Under the pieces are notes generated by a model. The model had not been told where the DNA came from and searched no databases. It saw nothing but the letters and a program-made list of their open reading frames with translations. 6,540 nucleotides of DNA, taken from positions 1-6,540 of the forward strand of contig DAHZZC010000668.1 in assembly GCA_027435495.1 (NCBI GenBank), read 5' to 3'. This stretch comes from Planctomycetales bacterium. GTDB taxonomy: Bacteria > Planctomycetota > Planctomycetia > Isosphaerales > Isosphaeraceae. Made by a program: the position numbers and the translations under genes. Below are positions 1 to 5,253 of the stretch, piece after piece; the first letter of the stretch is position 1; the number at the start of each line of letters is the position of its first letter.

Positions 1-74
1 GGCTCCAGCCGGCGATTTTCGCGATACCTTGGGCTTCGTCCGGGTCGGGAGCAGGAGCTCCCTCCTACATGGGC
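1..74. repeat. REP-like repeat copy 1 (left end cut by window)
   Basis: This 74-base stretch is identical to 115-188. Its left part (1-13) is the right half of a GC-rich hairpin whose start lies outside the window. Its right part is a second hairpin read from the minus strand: arms GGGAGC (47-52) and GCTCCC (57-62) around the loop AGGA, followed by CTAC (65-68), which is GTAG on the other strand. A GTAG head next to a short imperfect palindrome is the known layout of REP elements mobilised by RAYT (TnpA-REP) transposases. That link is inferred here, because no RAYT gene is in the window. Confidence 0.8.
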
Positions 75-104
75 TGATCCTCGTGTCCTTCCCGCAGGGG
101 CCCT

Positions 105-188
105 TGTAGGAGCCGGCTCCAGCCGGCGATTTTCGCGATACCTTGGGCTTCGTCCGGGTCGGGAGCAGGAGCTCCCTCCTACATGGGC
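105..188. repeat. REP-like inverted pair (BIME-like unit), copy 2, complete
   Basis: This is the complete unit. On the + strand, GTAG (106-109) precedes a perfect hairpin with arms GCCGGCT (112-118) and AGCCGGC (121-127) and a two-base loop CC. After a 33-base spacer comes the oppositely oriented hairpin with arms 161-166 and 171-176, closed by CTAC (179-182). The outer ends TGTAGGAG (105-112) and CTCCTACA (176-183) form 8-bp terminal inverted repeats. Bases 115-188 match 1-74 exactly. The two copies are separated by a 40-base linker (75-114), which gives a 114-base period. The pattern resembles bacterial interspersed mosaic elements; a small MITE is the main alternative. Confidence 0.85.
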
Positions 189-233
189 GATCGGTCCCTC
201 CTTCGCAATCGACAGCCCATCGTGGTTCCGAAT

Positions 234-249
234 GCCGGCTCCAGCCGAC
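234..249 (+). repeat. Decayed REP-like hairpin, third copy
   Basis: Arms GCCGGCT (234-240) and AGCCGAC (243-249) around CC repeat the hairpin of 112-127 with a single base change. The GTAG head is gone: CCGAAT stands in its place. The spacer and opposing hairpin are not recognisable downstream. It is best read as a degraded or partial copy of the same element, although a 16-base match could also be chance in GC-rich DNA. Confidence 0.5.
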
Positions 250-301
250 AATCCACGCCGCGGGAACATCACCTCCAACCAGCAGGTCCAGCCCTGATGG
301 T

Positions 302-316
302 TTTTGACGGTCAAAA
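302..316. promoter_or_regulatory. Perfect 15-base palindrome, candidate operator
   Basis: TTTTGAC (302-308), a central G, then GTCAAAA (310-316) form a perfect dyad with 7-base arms in an AT-rich patch. Short TTGAC-N-GTCAA dyads are typical binding sites for dimeric helix-turn-helix regulators. Which regulator would bind, and whether the site controls the cassette starting 327 bases downstream, cannot be told from the sequence. A related single half-site, GGTCAAAG, lies at 410-417. Confidence 0.35.
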
Positions 317-338
317 TCAGCAAATCATGCGTACAGGC

Positions 339-360
339 GAGATCGAACCTCGATCTTTTT
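339..360 (+). terminator. Weak intrinsic-terminator-like hairpin with T-run
   Basis: Bases 340-345 (AGATCG) pair with 351-356 (CGATCT) around the loop AACCT, with a possible extra G-U pair at 339/357. Five T residues (356-360) overlap and follow the stem. The stem is short and only half G/C, so termination would be weak. If real, it would end a transcript entering from the left, outside the window, and insulate the cassette promoter. Confidence 0.3.
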
Positions 361-394
361 CAATGCGTGTGTGAGACGTTCAGCGGTCAGGGCA

Positions 395-452
395 CCTACC
401 GATTTTCAAGGTCAAAGCTCATTACGGTGACTTCCTACACTTCCTACCGATT
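395..452. repeat. Short direct repeats (CCTACCGATT twice; ACTTCCTAC tandem)
   Basis: CCTACCGATT occurs at 395-404 and again at 443-452, 48 bases apart. ACTTCCTAC occurs twice head to tail at 430-438 and 439-447. Three of these CCTAC cores equal GTAGG on the minus strand, the head of the REP-like elements in this window, so they may be remnants of such elements. They could also be regulator half-sites or chance. Confidence 0.35.
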
Positions 453-593
453 GTCTTGATGACCTCGGCAACGGCGTCTTTCTGCAATCGCACATGGCCA
501 CGAGCCGACCTTGCCGGCAAAATCGATTCAAGTGGCCGGTCCGGTCATGCCGATCTTTTGGAAGGCGGAGACATTCCCCGCGCCTTCGGCAAC

Positions 594-612
594 GATCGTG
601 CGTGTCACGATC
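594..612 (+). promoter_or_regulatory. 7-bp stem-loop just upstream of the synthase start
   Basis: GATCGTG (594-600) and CACGATC (606-612) are exact reverse complements around the loop CGTGT. The stem ends 19 bases before the Shine-Dalgarno sequence and 30 bases before the start codon. In mRNA it would lie in the 5' leader; in DNA it could be an operator dyad. There is no second, competing fold that would point to a riboswitch or attenuator. Confidence 0.35.
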
Positions 613-631
613 CGGGCCGATGACGCGATCG

Positions 632-637
632 AGGAGG
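632..637 (+). promoter_or_regulatory. Ribosome binding site that fixes the synthase start
   Basis: AGGAGG lies 5 bases before ATG 643. It is the full consensus Shine-Dalgarno sequence and favours this start over the in-frame TTG 511 and ATG 547, neither of which has such a site. Confidence 0.8.
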
Positions 638-642
638 TCGGA

Positions 643-1902
643 ATGGCGGATCGGATCTTCATCGTCGGGCACTCTGCGGTCACCTGCCTGGGGCGCGATA
701 TGGACGCGACCTGGCGCGGGCTGGTCGAGGGCCGGTCGGGGATCCGTCGCCACGAGGCGCTGACGTCCGATTCGTATCTCCAGGACATCGGGGGGATTGT
801 GGACGATTTCGGCCCGGGGACCGAGTCGGAGGACCCCTCCATCGCGAAGCTCTCAGCGCGGTTCCTCCACCTTGGGATGGCCGCGGCGCGGGCGGCCTGG
901 GCCGATGCGAAACTCGACCGACCCGAAATGGGACTCGACCCGCATCGGGCGGCGATCGTGATGGGATCGGCCTTCGGCGGGCTCGACCTGCTGGAGGTCG
1001 AGCAGGCGAAGATGGCCCGTCGCAAGAGCCTGGCCGTTAGCCCCTATCTCGTCCCGGCGATGATCATCAACCAGACGGCCGGGCAGGTCGCCCAGGCCCT
1101 CGGGATCTACGGTCCCGGAGCCGCTCCGGCCAATGCCTGCGCCTCGGGCGGCCACGCCGTCGTGCTCGGGGCGATGTTCCTCAGGGCCGGCGAGGCCGAC
1201 CTGGCGGTCTGCGGGGCCTCGGAAAGTGCCTTCACGCCGGCGGTCGTCAACGGGTTCGCCACGATGAAGGCCCTCCTCGGCAAGAGGACCGGCGACCGGT
1301 CCGAGGCCGACCCCTCGCAGGCGAGTCGGCCGTTCAGCGGCGACCGCGCTGGGTTCGTTCTGGCCGAGGGCGCCGGGGCCATGGTCCTCGCGACCGAGGC
1401 GGCCGTGGATCGGCTTGGATTGGAGCCCCAGGCCGAACTCGTCGCCTGGGTGACCAATCACGACGGCCACCACATGGCGATGCCCTGCCGCGACCGGATC
1501 GCCCGATGCCTGACCGAGGTTCTGCGTCGAGGCGGGCTTGATCCATCGGACATCGATTATTACAACGCCCACGGCACCAGCACGGTGTTGAACGACAAGG
1601 TGGAGACCGAGGTCCTGAAGGAAGTCTTCGGTGCGTCGGCCGCTCGGCTGCCGATCAGCTCGATCAAGGGGGCGCTGGGGCATAGCCTCGGGGCGGCCTC
1701 GGCGATCGAGGCGGCGGTCTCGGTCCGGGCGCTACGGGAGCAGGTCATCCCGCCGACGATCAACCATCGCCCCGACCCCGAACTCGACCTGGATTACGTC
1801 CCTGACCGGGCCCGCCCCGCCCGGCTGGATCGCGTGCTTTCCGCATCCTTCGGGTTCGGAGGCACCAACAACGCCCTGGTTCTCAGGAGGATCTCCGCAT
1901 GA
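643..1902 (+). CDS. Beta-ketoacyl-ACP synthase, FabF/KAS II-like
   Basis: The 419-residue product is a condensing enzyme of the thiolase fold. It would join an acyl thioester to malonyl-ACP with loss of CO2 to give 3-oxoacyl-ACP in the cytoplasm. The catalytic triad is intact: Cys166 in NACASGGHA, His310 in NAHGTSTVLND and His347 in SIKGALGHSLG, with the conserved Lys342. The C-terminal FGFGGTNNALVL loop is that of FabF enzymes, and the length is normal for the family. The N-terminus MADRIFIVGHSAVTCLG fits ketosynthases, and a consensus ribosome site precedes it, so ATG 643 is preferred over the longer frame. The stop overlaps the carrier-protein start by 4 bases, which suggests translational coupling. 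This is probably an accessory synthase for a special acyl chain rather than housekeeping fabF, since no core fab gene is adjacent; that role is inferred. An acetyl/malonyl chain-length-factor partner is ruled out by the intact Cys. Confidence 0.93.
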   Translation: MADRIFIVGHSAVTCLGRDMDATWRGLVEGRSGIRRHEALTSDSYLQDIGGIVDDFGPGTESEDPSIAKLSARFLHLGMAAARAAWADAKLDRPEMGLDPHRAAIVMGSAFGGLDLLEVEQAKMARRKSLAVSPYLVPAMIINQTAGQVAQALGIYGPGAAPANACASGGHAVVLGAMFLRAGEADLAVCGASESAFTPAVVNGFATMKALLGKRTGDRSEADPSQASRPFSGDRAGFVLAEGAGAMVLATEAAVDRLGLEPQAELVAWVTNHDGHHMAMPCRDRIARCLTEVLRRGGLDPSDIDYYNAHGTSTVLNDKVETEVLKEVFGASAARLPISSIKGALGHSLGAASAIEAAVSVRALREQVIPPTINHRPDPELDLDYVPDRARPARLDRVLSASFGFGGTNNALVLRRISA

Positions 1903-2174
1903 CACCGACCCTCACCGCACCGAAACTGTTCGACGAGGTGGTCGACGTCATCCGCAAGGCGGCCAAGATCCCTGGGCGGGTGCCGATCGGGCCGGAGACG
2001 CGGCTGGTGGAGGACCTGGCGATCGACTCGCTGGACCTGGTCGGGCTGATCCTCCAGCTTCAGGATGAATTTGACGTTGTCATCGAGGAGGATGATGTGC
2101 CAAACTTGTGCCGCGTCGCCGACCTGGCGGCGTACCTGGCCGATCGAAGGGAATCGAACGGCCCGCCGGCCTGA
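1899..2174 (+). CDS. Acyl carrier protein
   Basis: The 91-residue acidic protein carries the phosphopantetheine attachment motif IDSLDLVG, with Ser44 as the serine to be modified by a 4'-phosphopantetheinyl transferase. Before it lies helix 1 (about 8-23) and the loop with ETRLVEDL; after it come helix 2 (DLVGLILQLQDEFDV) and a final helix near VADLAAYLADR. This is the normal four-helix carrier layout at near-normal length, with an approximately 8-residue hydrophilic tail. The start codon overlaps the synthase stop (ATGA), so the two proteins are likely made together, and this is presumably the carrier used by that synthase. It could also feed the acyltransferase downstream directly, as LpxL-type enzymes take acyl-ACP. 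Partner assignment rests on gene order only. Confidence 0.92.
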   Translation: MTPTLTAPKLFDEVVDVIRKAAKIPGRVPIGPETRLVEDLAIDSLDLVGLILQLQDEFDVVIEEDDVPNLCRVADLAAYLADRRESNGPPA

Positions 2175-2203
2175 GGCCCGACCGTCCCGTCGCGGTGGGG
2201 GCC
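2175..2203 (+). other. GC-rich stem directly after the carrier-protein stop
   Basis: GGCCC (2175-2179) can pair with GGGCC (2199-2203), and ACCG (2181-2184) with CGGT (2193-2196), across a small internal loop, with an 8-base end loop. It starts at the base after the stop codon and lies in the 89-base gap before the acyltransferase. There is no T-run, so it is not a standard terminator. It may affect mRNA stability or relative expression, or be chance in GC-rich DNA. Confidence 0.25.
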
Positions 2204-2263
2204 GTCTCCGGGGATGATCGGCCGAGAACGTTCCGTCCGGGATCGGGCGTGGGGGAGTCGTCG

Positions 2264-3190
2264 ATGGAACGACGAGGGCTCAACATCCGCAAGGGTTTCC
2301 TGCGGTTCTGGCTGCCGATGATCCGGGCGTTCCCGTTGCCGCGGGCCTCGCGGTTTCTCTCGGGGTTCGGCCGGATGGAGTACCGGCTCTCGGGCCGGCT
2401 CCGGGGCGAGTTCCGCCAGGCGGTCGAGCGGGGCCAGGAGACGCTCGGATGCCGGTGGGACATCCACGGCGTCAGCCGGGAGCTGGCGGGGAACCATGTC
2501 CTCTGGCGGACGCGGGACCTGCTGCTCGACGGCGTGAAGGATGAACGCGCAAGGGCGATGTTCACGGTCGAGGGGCGTGAGCATCTCGACGCGGCGCTGG
2601 CCGAGGGCCGTGGCTGCCTGATGCTGGCGAGCCATTTCGGTGCTCACCTTCTGCCGGCGCACTGGCTGTTTCGGCAGGGGCTGCCGGTCCGCTTCTACAT
2701 GGAGCGCCCTCGGCACATCTCGCGCTACTTGCAGCGCCATTTCGAGACGGATGGCCCGCTCGGTCAGGACAAGCTCTTCATCTCGCGCAAGGGCGCGGCG
2801 GCCGATTCGGCCAGTTCGATCCTCCGCGCGGCGAGGGCGGTCAAGGCGGGGATGATCCTGTACCTCGCCGGCGACGTCCGATGGACGGGCCAGCTCACCG
2901 AGCCGGCGACGTTCCTCGGCCGAGAGATGCGGTTCTCGACGACGTGGGTTGTCCTGGCCGCGATGACCGGGACGCCCGTGGTCATGGTCTTCTGCCGGAT
3001 GGAGCCCGACGGTCGATACCACATCGAGTTCCGCCCGGCGTTCCACGTCCCGAGAGACGCCGCTGAGAAGGGTGAAACCGGGCTCTGGGTGAAGCACTTC
3101 CTGGAGGTGCTGGAGGAGCAGGTCCGGCGATATCCCGAGAACAGCAACGATTACTTCTTCTGGAGCGAGATGGAGAAGCAGTTGGCCTAG
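2264..3190 (+). CDS. Lysophospholipid acyltransferase, LpxL/HtrB-like
   Basis: The 308-residue protein resembles the lipid A late acyltransferase (LABLAT-like) group, which moves an acyl chain from ACP to a lipid at the inner face of the inner membrane. ATG 2264 is chosen because GGGGGAG (2251-2257) sits 6 bases before it and it gives the usual length of about 300. The frame is open further up, but the extra 52 residues look random. Family signs are the block LMLASHFGAHLL (119-130, with His124 where the catalytic His is expected), LYLAGDVRW (199-207), FLGREMRF (217-224), the core VVLAAMTGTPVVMVF (229-243) and the ending RYPENSNDYFFW (289-300). The family motif is HX4(D/E), but here it reads His124-FGAH-Leu129, so the acidic partner is missing. 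A basic N-terminal stretch with little hydrophobicity suggests peripheral or single-pass membrane binding. It follows the synthase and carrier on the same strand, which suggests it consumes their product. The acceptor lipid is unknown. Confidence 0.82.
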   Translation: MERRGLNIRKGFLRFWLPMIRAFPLPRASRFLSGFGRMEYRLSGRLRGEFRQAVERGQETLGCRWDIHGVSRELAGNHVLWRTRDLLLDGVKDERARAMFTVEGREHLDAALAEGRGCLMLASHFGAHLLPAHWLFRQGLPVRFYMERPRHISRYLQRHFETDGPLGQDKLFISRKGAAADSASSILRAARAVKAGMILYLAGDVRWTGQLTEPATFLGREMRFSTTWVVLAAMTGTPVVMVFCRMEPDGRYHIEFRPAFHVPRDAAEKGETGLWVKHFLEVLEEQVRRYPENSNDYFFWSEMEKQLA

Positions 3191-3212
3191 GTCTCGTCGA
3201 GCGGGGCCTTTC

Positions 3213-3273
3213 GTAGGTCAGGCTTTCCCGCCTGACCCGTTTCAAGCCGGTCAGGCGGGAAAGCCGGACCTAC
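3213..3273. repeat. Second REP-like inverted pair, long hairpin
   Basis: The left arm (3213-3236) and right arm (3250-3273) are 24 bases each and are reverse complements apart from one position (A3220 against G3266). They are separated by 13 bases. Each arm begins with GTAG when read outward-in, and the left arm is itself a small hairpin: GTCAGGC (3217-3223) with GCCTGAC (3230-3236). Its sequence differs from the elements at 1-188, but the layout is the same (GTAG head, palindrome, inverted partner). It fills the 105-base gap between two gene runs. No T-run follows, so it is not a typical intrinsic terminator, although the RNA hairpin could shield the 3' end of the lipid transcript. Confidence 0.8.
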
Positions 3274-3295
3274 TCTTGCTGCCGGGTGGAAGGCG

Positions 3296-4651
3296 ATGCT
3301 CCGACGACAATGGCCCTGGCTGGTCCTGGTGGCCATGACCTTGATTCCGGCGGTCTGGCACGTCCTGGACTTCGACGAGGACATCGACCCCGAGTTCCCG
3401 AAGGTGGAGCGTCCGGCGTTCAGCCCGCTCCCTCCGGCGGCATACCGGCTGGCCGAGCCGGGCGACACCCTCGACCGGGTCGAATTGTACCTCTCGGCGC
3501 TCGCGGTGGTGATGGCGGCCGGCGGTCTCGCGGCGGGTCGAAATCGAGGCTACTGGCCGGCGGGACTCGCGATCGCGACGGCCGCCCTCTGGTACAGCGC
3601 CACGCCTGGCCCAACGTTCGACGGCTGGCACGGACTCGGCTGGCGGACCATGTTCGATCCGTCGGCGCCCTTGACGCTTCGGTGCGTGCTGGCTGGTGGT
3701 GCGCTCGCGGTGCTGGGGATCGTCGGAGCGTGTGCGTATCGACATCGATCGACGCTCCGCGAGGACTGGTCGGGGGCCTGGTGTCGACGGACGGCCCGGC
3801 TCTGGGTCGCGGCAGTCGTACTGGCGATCGGGCGGCAGTTGGGGATCCCGGGCGTCGAGCCGGTGGGCTACTGGCCTCGGTGGTCGATGATCGCGGCGAT
3901 CCTGGCGTTCGACCTCGGCCTTTTGATCGAGCTGGTCCCTCGGCTGCCTTCGAGGCGATGGCGATGGGGGGTCGGCTTGATGGCGCCGCCGGTCTGGCTG
4001 GGGCTGGTGATGTTCGGGATCGCGGTGACCTGGTATCACCGCCCGCTCGCCCGGATGAAAGTGATCGAGCCCGGCCGGATCCTCATCAGCGCGATGCCGA
4101 CCCCGCGCGGCCTGGAGATCGCCCAGGCACGGCACCACTTCAAGACAATCGTGAACCTCTTCCCCGAGGACACGCCGCTCCGGAGCCCGTATCACGACGA
4201 CGAGGTGAAGTTCGCCCGCGAGCACGGGATCAAGTATGTCGGGGCTCCGTCGGACCCGTCGCTGGCGGAGTCGGACGCGTTCCTCACCCAGACGCTCGCC
4301 CTGGCGCGCGACCCCGACGCCTGGCCGATCCTGGTACATTGTCACGGCTGCATGGACCGGACCCCGGCCTGGACGGGGATCTATCGCTTCATCTATCAGG
4401 GACGCTCGCTCCTGGAAATCATGCGGGAGATCGAGCAGCACCGGGGATACCGCCCGAAGGGCTCGGTGACGCTGCTTTACAACCGGGTCCTGGCGCCTCG
4501 GGCACCCGAGCATTACCGGAGCGACCCGACCGCGGCGATCCTCCGCAAGTGCGCCGAGGGGACGATCGACCCGATGATCGGCCCGCCCCGCCATGAGAGG
4601 GCGATCGCCGCCCGACCGAAAAGCCAGGAGACCGACGCTCCGAAGCGATGA
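3296..4651 (+). CDS. Polytopic membrane protein with C-terminal dual-specificity-phosphatase-like domain
   Basis: The 451-residue protein has two parts. Residues 1-247 hold about seven hydrophobic segments (near 7-25, 62-81, 86-102, 126-148, 167-180, 195-214, 225-247). Residues about 255-405 match the cysteine-phosphatase fold: GRILISAMPTPRGLE (260-274), TIVNLFPE (284-291), then the P-loop HCHGCMDRTP with nucleophile Cys349 and Arg355 spaced as CX5R. Asp320 lies 29 residues before Cys349 and is the likely general acid; Asp327 is an alternative. The family consensus is CXXGXXR; here Gly is one place early and Cys352 takes its position, making a CXXC. Substrates may be phosphoproteins or phospholipids; nothing decides which. 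ATG 3296 has GGTGGA (3285-3290) 5 bases upstream. It is the first gene after the REP-like hairpin and overlaps or adjoins the next gene, so it probably heads an operon. Confidence 0.75.
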   Translation: MLRRQWPWLVLVAMTLIPAVWHVLDFDEDIDPEFPKVERPAFSPLPPAAYRLAEPGDTLDRVELYLSALAVVMAAGGLAAGRNRGYWPAGLAIATAALWYSATPGPTFDGWHGLGWRTMFDPSAPLTLRCVLAGGALAVLGIVGACAYRHRSTLREDWSGAWCRRTARLWVAAVVLAIGRQLGIPGVEPVGYWPRWSMIAAILAFDLGLLIELVPRLPSRRWRWGVGLMAPPVWLGLVMFGIAVTWYHRPLARMKVIEPGRILISAMPTPRGLEIAQARHHFKTIVNLFPEDTPLRSPYHDDEVKFAREHGIKYVGAPSDPSLAESDAFLTQTLALARDPDAWPILVHCHGCMDRTPAWTGIYRFIYQGRSLLEIMREIEQHRGYRPKGSVTLLYNRVLAPRAPEHYRSDPTAAILRKCAEGTIDPMIGPPRHERAIAARPKSQETDAPKR

Positions 4652-4668
4652 CACCCGGGAGGGACGCC

Positions 4669-5232
4669 ATGACCGCGTCAGTCCGCCGGAAGTTCACGAT
4701 CCTCGACGGGATGATCTTGGTGGCGGCGATCGCGTGCGGTTTCGCGCTGCGGCGGGCCTTCCTCAACTCGTTCCATGGCGTCTGGGTCATTCAGGGAGAG
4801 AGCTGGCTCATGCGGAATGCGCGTGGGCTCAACTGGGCCGCGACCCCATTTCTGACGATGCTCACACCCACGGTGCTGCTGCTGAGGTTACGCCGGCCGC
4901 GACCGCGACAGATCGAGTTGTTCCGCCAGCCCGGGCTGGCCGCAGGTTGCGCCGCGATCTTGCCGATTGCGATGTCTCTGGCTTGCTTTATTCGCGAGTC
5001 TGCGGGTCGATCCGGGGAACTTCAGGATCCGCTGAGCGCGGCAGGCGCCGGGCTCCATTTTCAGTATGTGGGGTCGTATCGTGTCGGGTGCTGGGTGCTC
5101 GGGTCGTGGCTAGCGCTCTTCTTGAGCGGACGCCGGCGGCCCGAGCGAAGCTGGATCGATCGGATCGGGCGGATCCTGGGCATCGGCTGGCTGGTGGTGC
5201 TCGTCCTGGACATGGTGGACCCGATGTATTAG
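4669..5232 (+). CDS. Small multi-pass membrane protein of unknown function (paralogue A)
   Basis: The 187-residue product is not recognised as a known family. It starts MTASVRRKFTILDGMILVAA, a basic head followed by a membrane segment, a form seen often in planctomycete membrane proteins. Hydrophobic segments lie near 13-30, 57-73, 89-107, 138-153 and 171-183. Three boxes are shared with the next gene: RRPRPR (75-80), RQPG (86-89) and RPERSWIDRIGR (157-168). ATG 4669 is preferred because GGGAGGG (4657-4663) lies 5 bases upstream. The in-frame ATG 4648 would add 7 residues and overlap the phosphatase stop as ATGA, so coupling is possible either way. Arg-rich boxes between membrane segments suggest cytoplasmic loops. 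No function is proposed. Confidence 0.75.
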   Translation: MTASVRRKFTILDGMILVAAIACGFALRRAFLNSFHGVWVIQGESWLMRNARGLNWAATPFLTMLTPTVLLLRLRRPRPRQIELFRQPGLAAGCAAILPIAMSLACFIRESAGRSGELQDPLSAAGAGLHFQYVGSYRVGCWVLGSWLALFLSGRRRPERSWIDRIGRILGIGWLVVLVLDMVDPMY

Positions 5233-5253
5233 ACGGAGCGAGGAGCGCCGCCG

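Larger units (their letters stand above)
189..642. other. Intergenic leader upstream of the lipid cassette, no gene seen
   Basis: No open frame here has recognisable protein features. The part from about 290 to 470 is clearly richer in A/T than the genes. It holds the palindrome at 302-316, the hairpin plus T-run at 339-360 and short direct repeats (395-452). The synthase frame stays open upstream as far as 463, but the translation of 511-642 does not resemble the N-terminus of any ketosynthase, so it is treated as untranslated leader. A promoter for the cassette must lie in or before this stretch. No convincing paired -35/-10 boxes were found: TTGACG at 304-309 has no good -10 partner at 16-18 bases. 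Confidence 0.6.

Noticed and set aside
1..188. CRISPR array
   Set aside because: Only two 74-base copies with internal hairpins and a single 40-base linker; repeat size and lack of further spacers do not fit.
336..356. tRNA T-arm-like sequence on the minus strand (GGTTCGATC)
   Set aside because: The T-stem does not pair fully, C61 is not in place, and no anticodon arm, D-arm or acceptor stem could be assembled around it. It fits better as a short hairpin.
511..642. 44-residue N-terminal extension of the ketosynthase from TTG 511
   Set aside because: The frame is open and G/C-rich at third positions, but the translation is unlike ketosynthase N-termini, and the consensus AGGAGG sits at ATG 643.
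412..753. Minus-strand open frame across the leader and synthase start
   Set aside because: It overlaps the well-supported synthase N-terminus, has no ribosome site noted and no recognisable domain.
2108..2263. 52-residue N-terminal extension of the acyltransferase
   Set aside because: It overlaps the carrier protein in another frame, reads like arbitrary Arg/Pro/Gly-rich sequence, and would make the protein longer than the family. ATG 2264 has its own ribosome site. GTG 2249 stays a weak alternative.
3213..3273. Intrinsic terminator for the lipid cassette
   Set aside because: The hairpin is strong, but no T-run follows it (CTCTTGCTG), and the GTAG-headed inverted layout is better explained as a REP-like element.
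3286..4596. Long + frame starting at GTG 3286
   Set aside because: It is a different frame from the phosphatase, with Gly/Arg/Pro/Ala-rich translation and no recognisable domain. It is a shadow of the real gene.
3251..4654. Long minus-strand open frame opposite the phosphatase gene
   Set aside because: The translation is Arg/His/Pro-rich with no hydrophobic core or motif, as expected for the reverse strand of a GC-rich gene. The + frame carries membrane segments and the CX5R motif.
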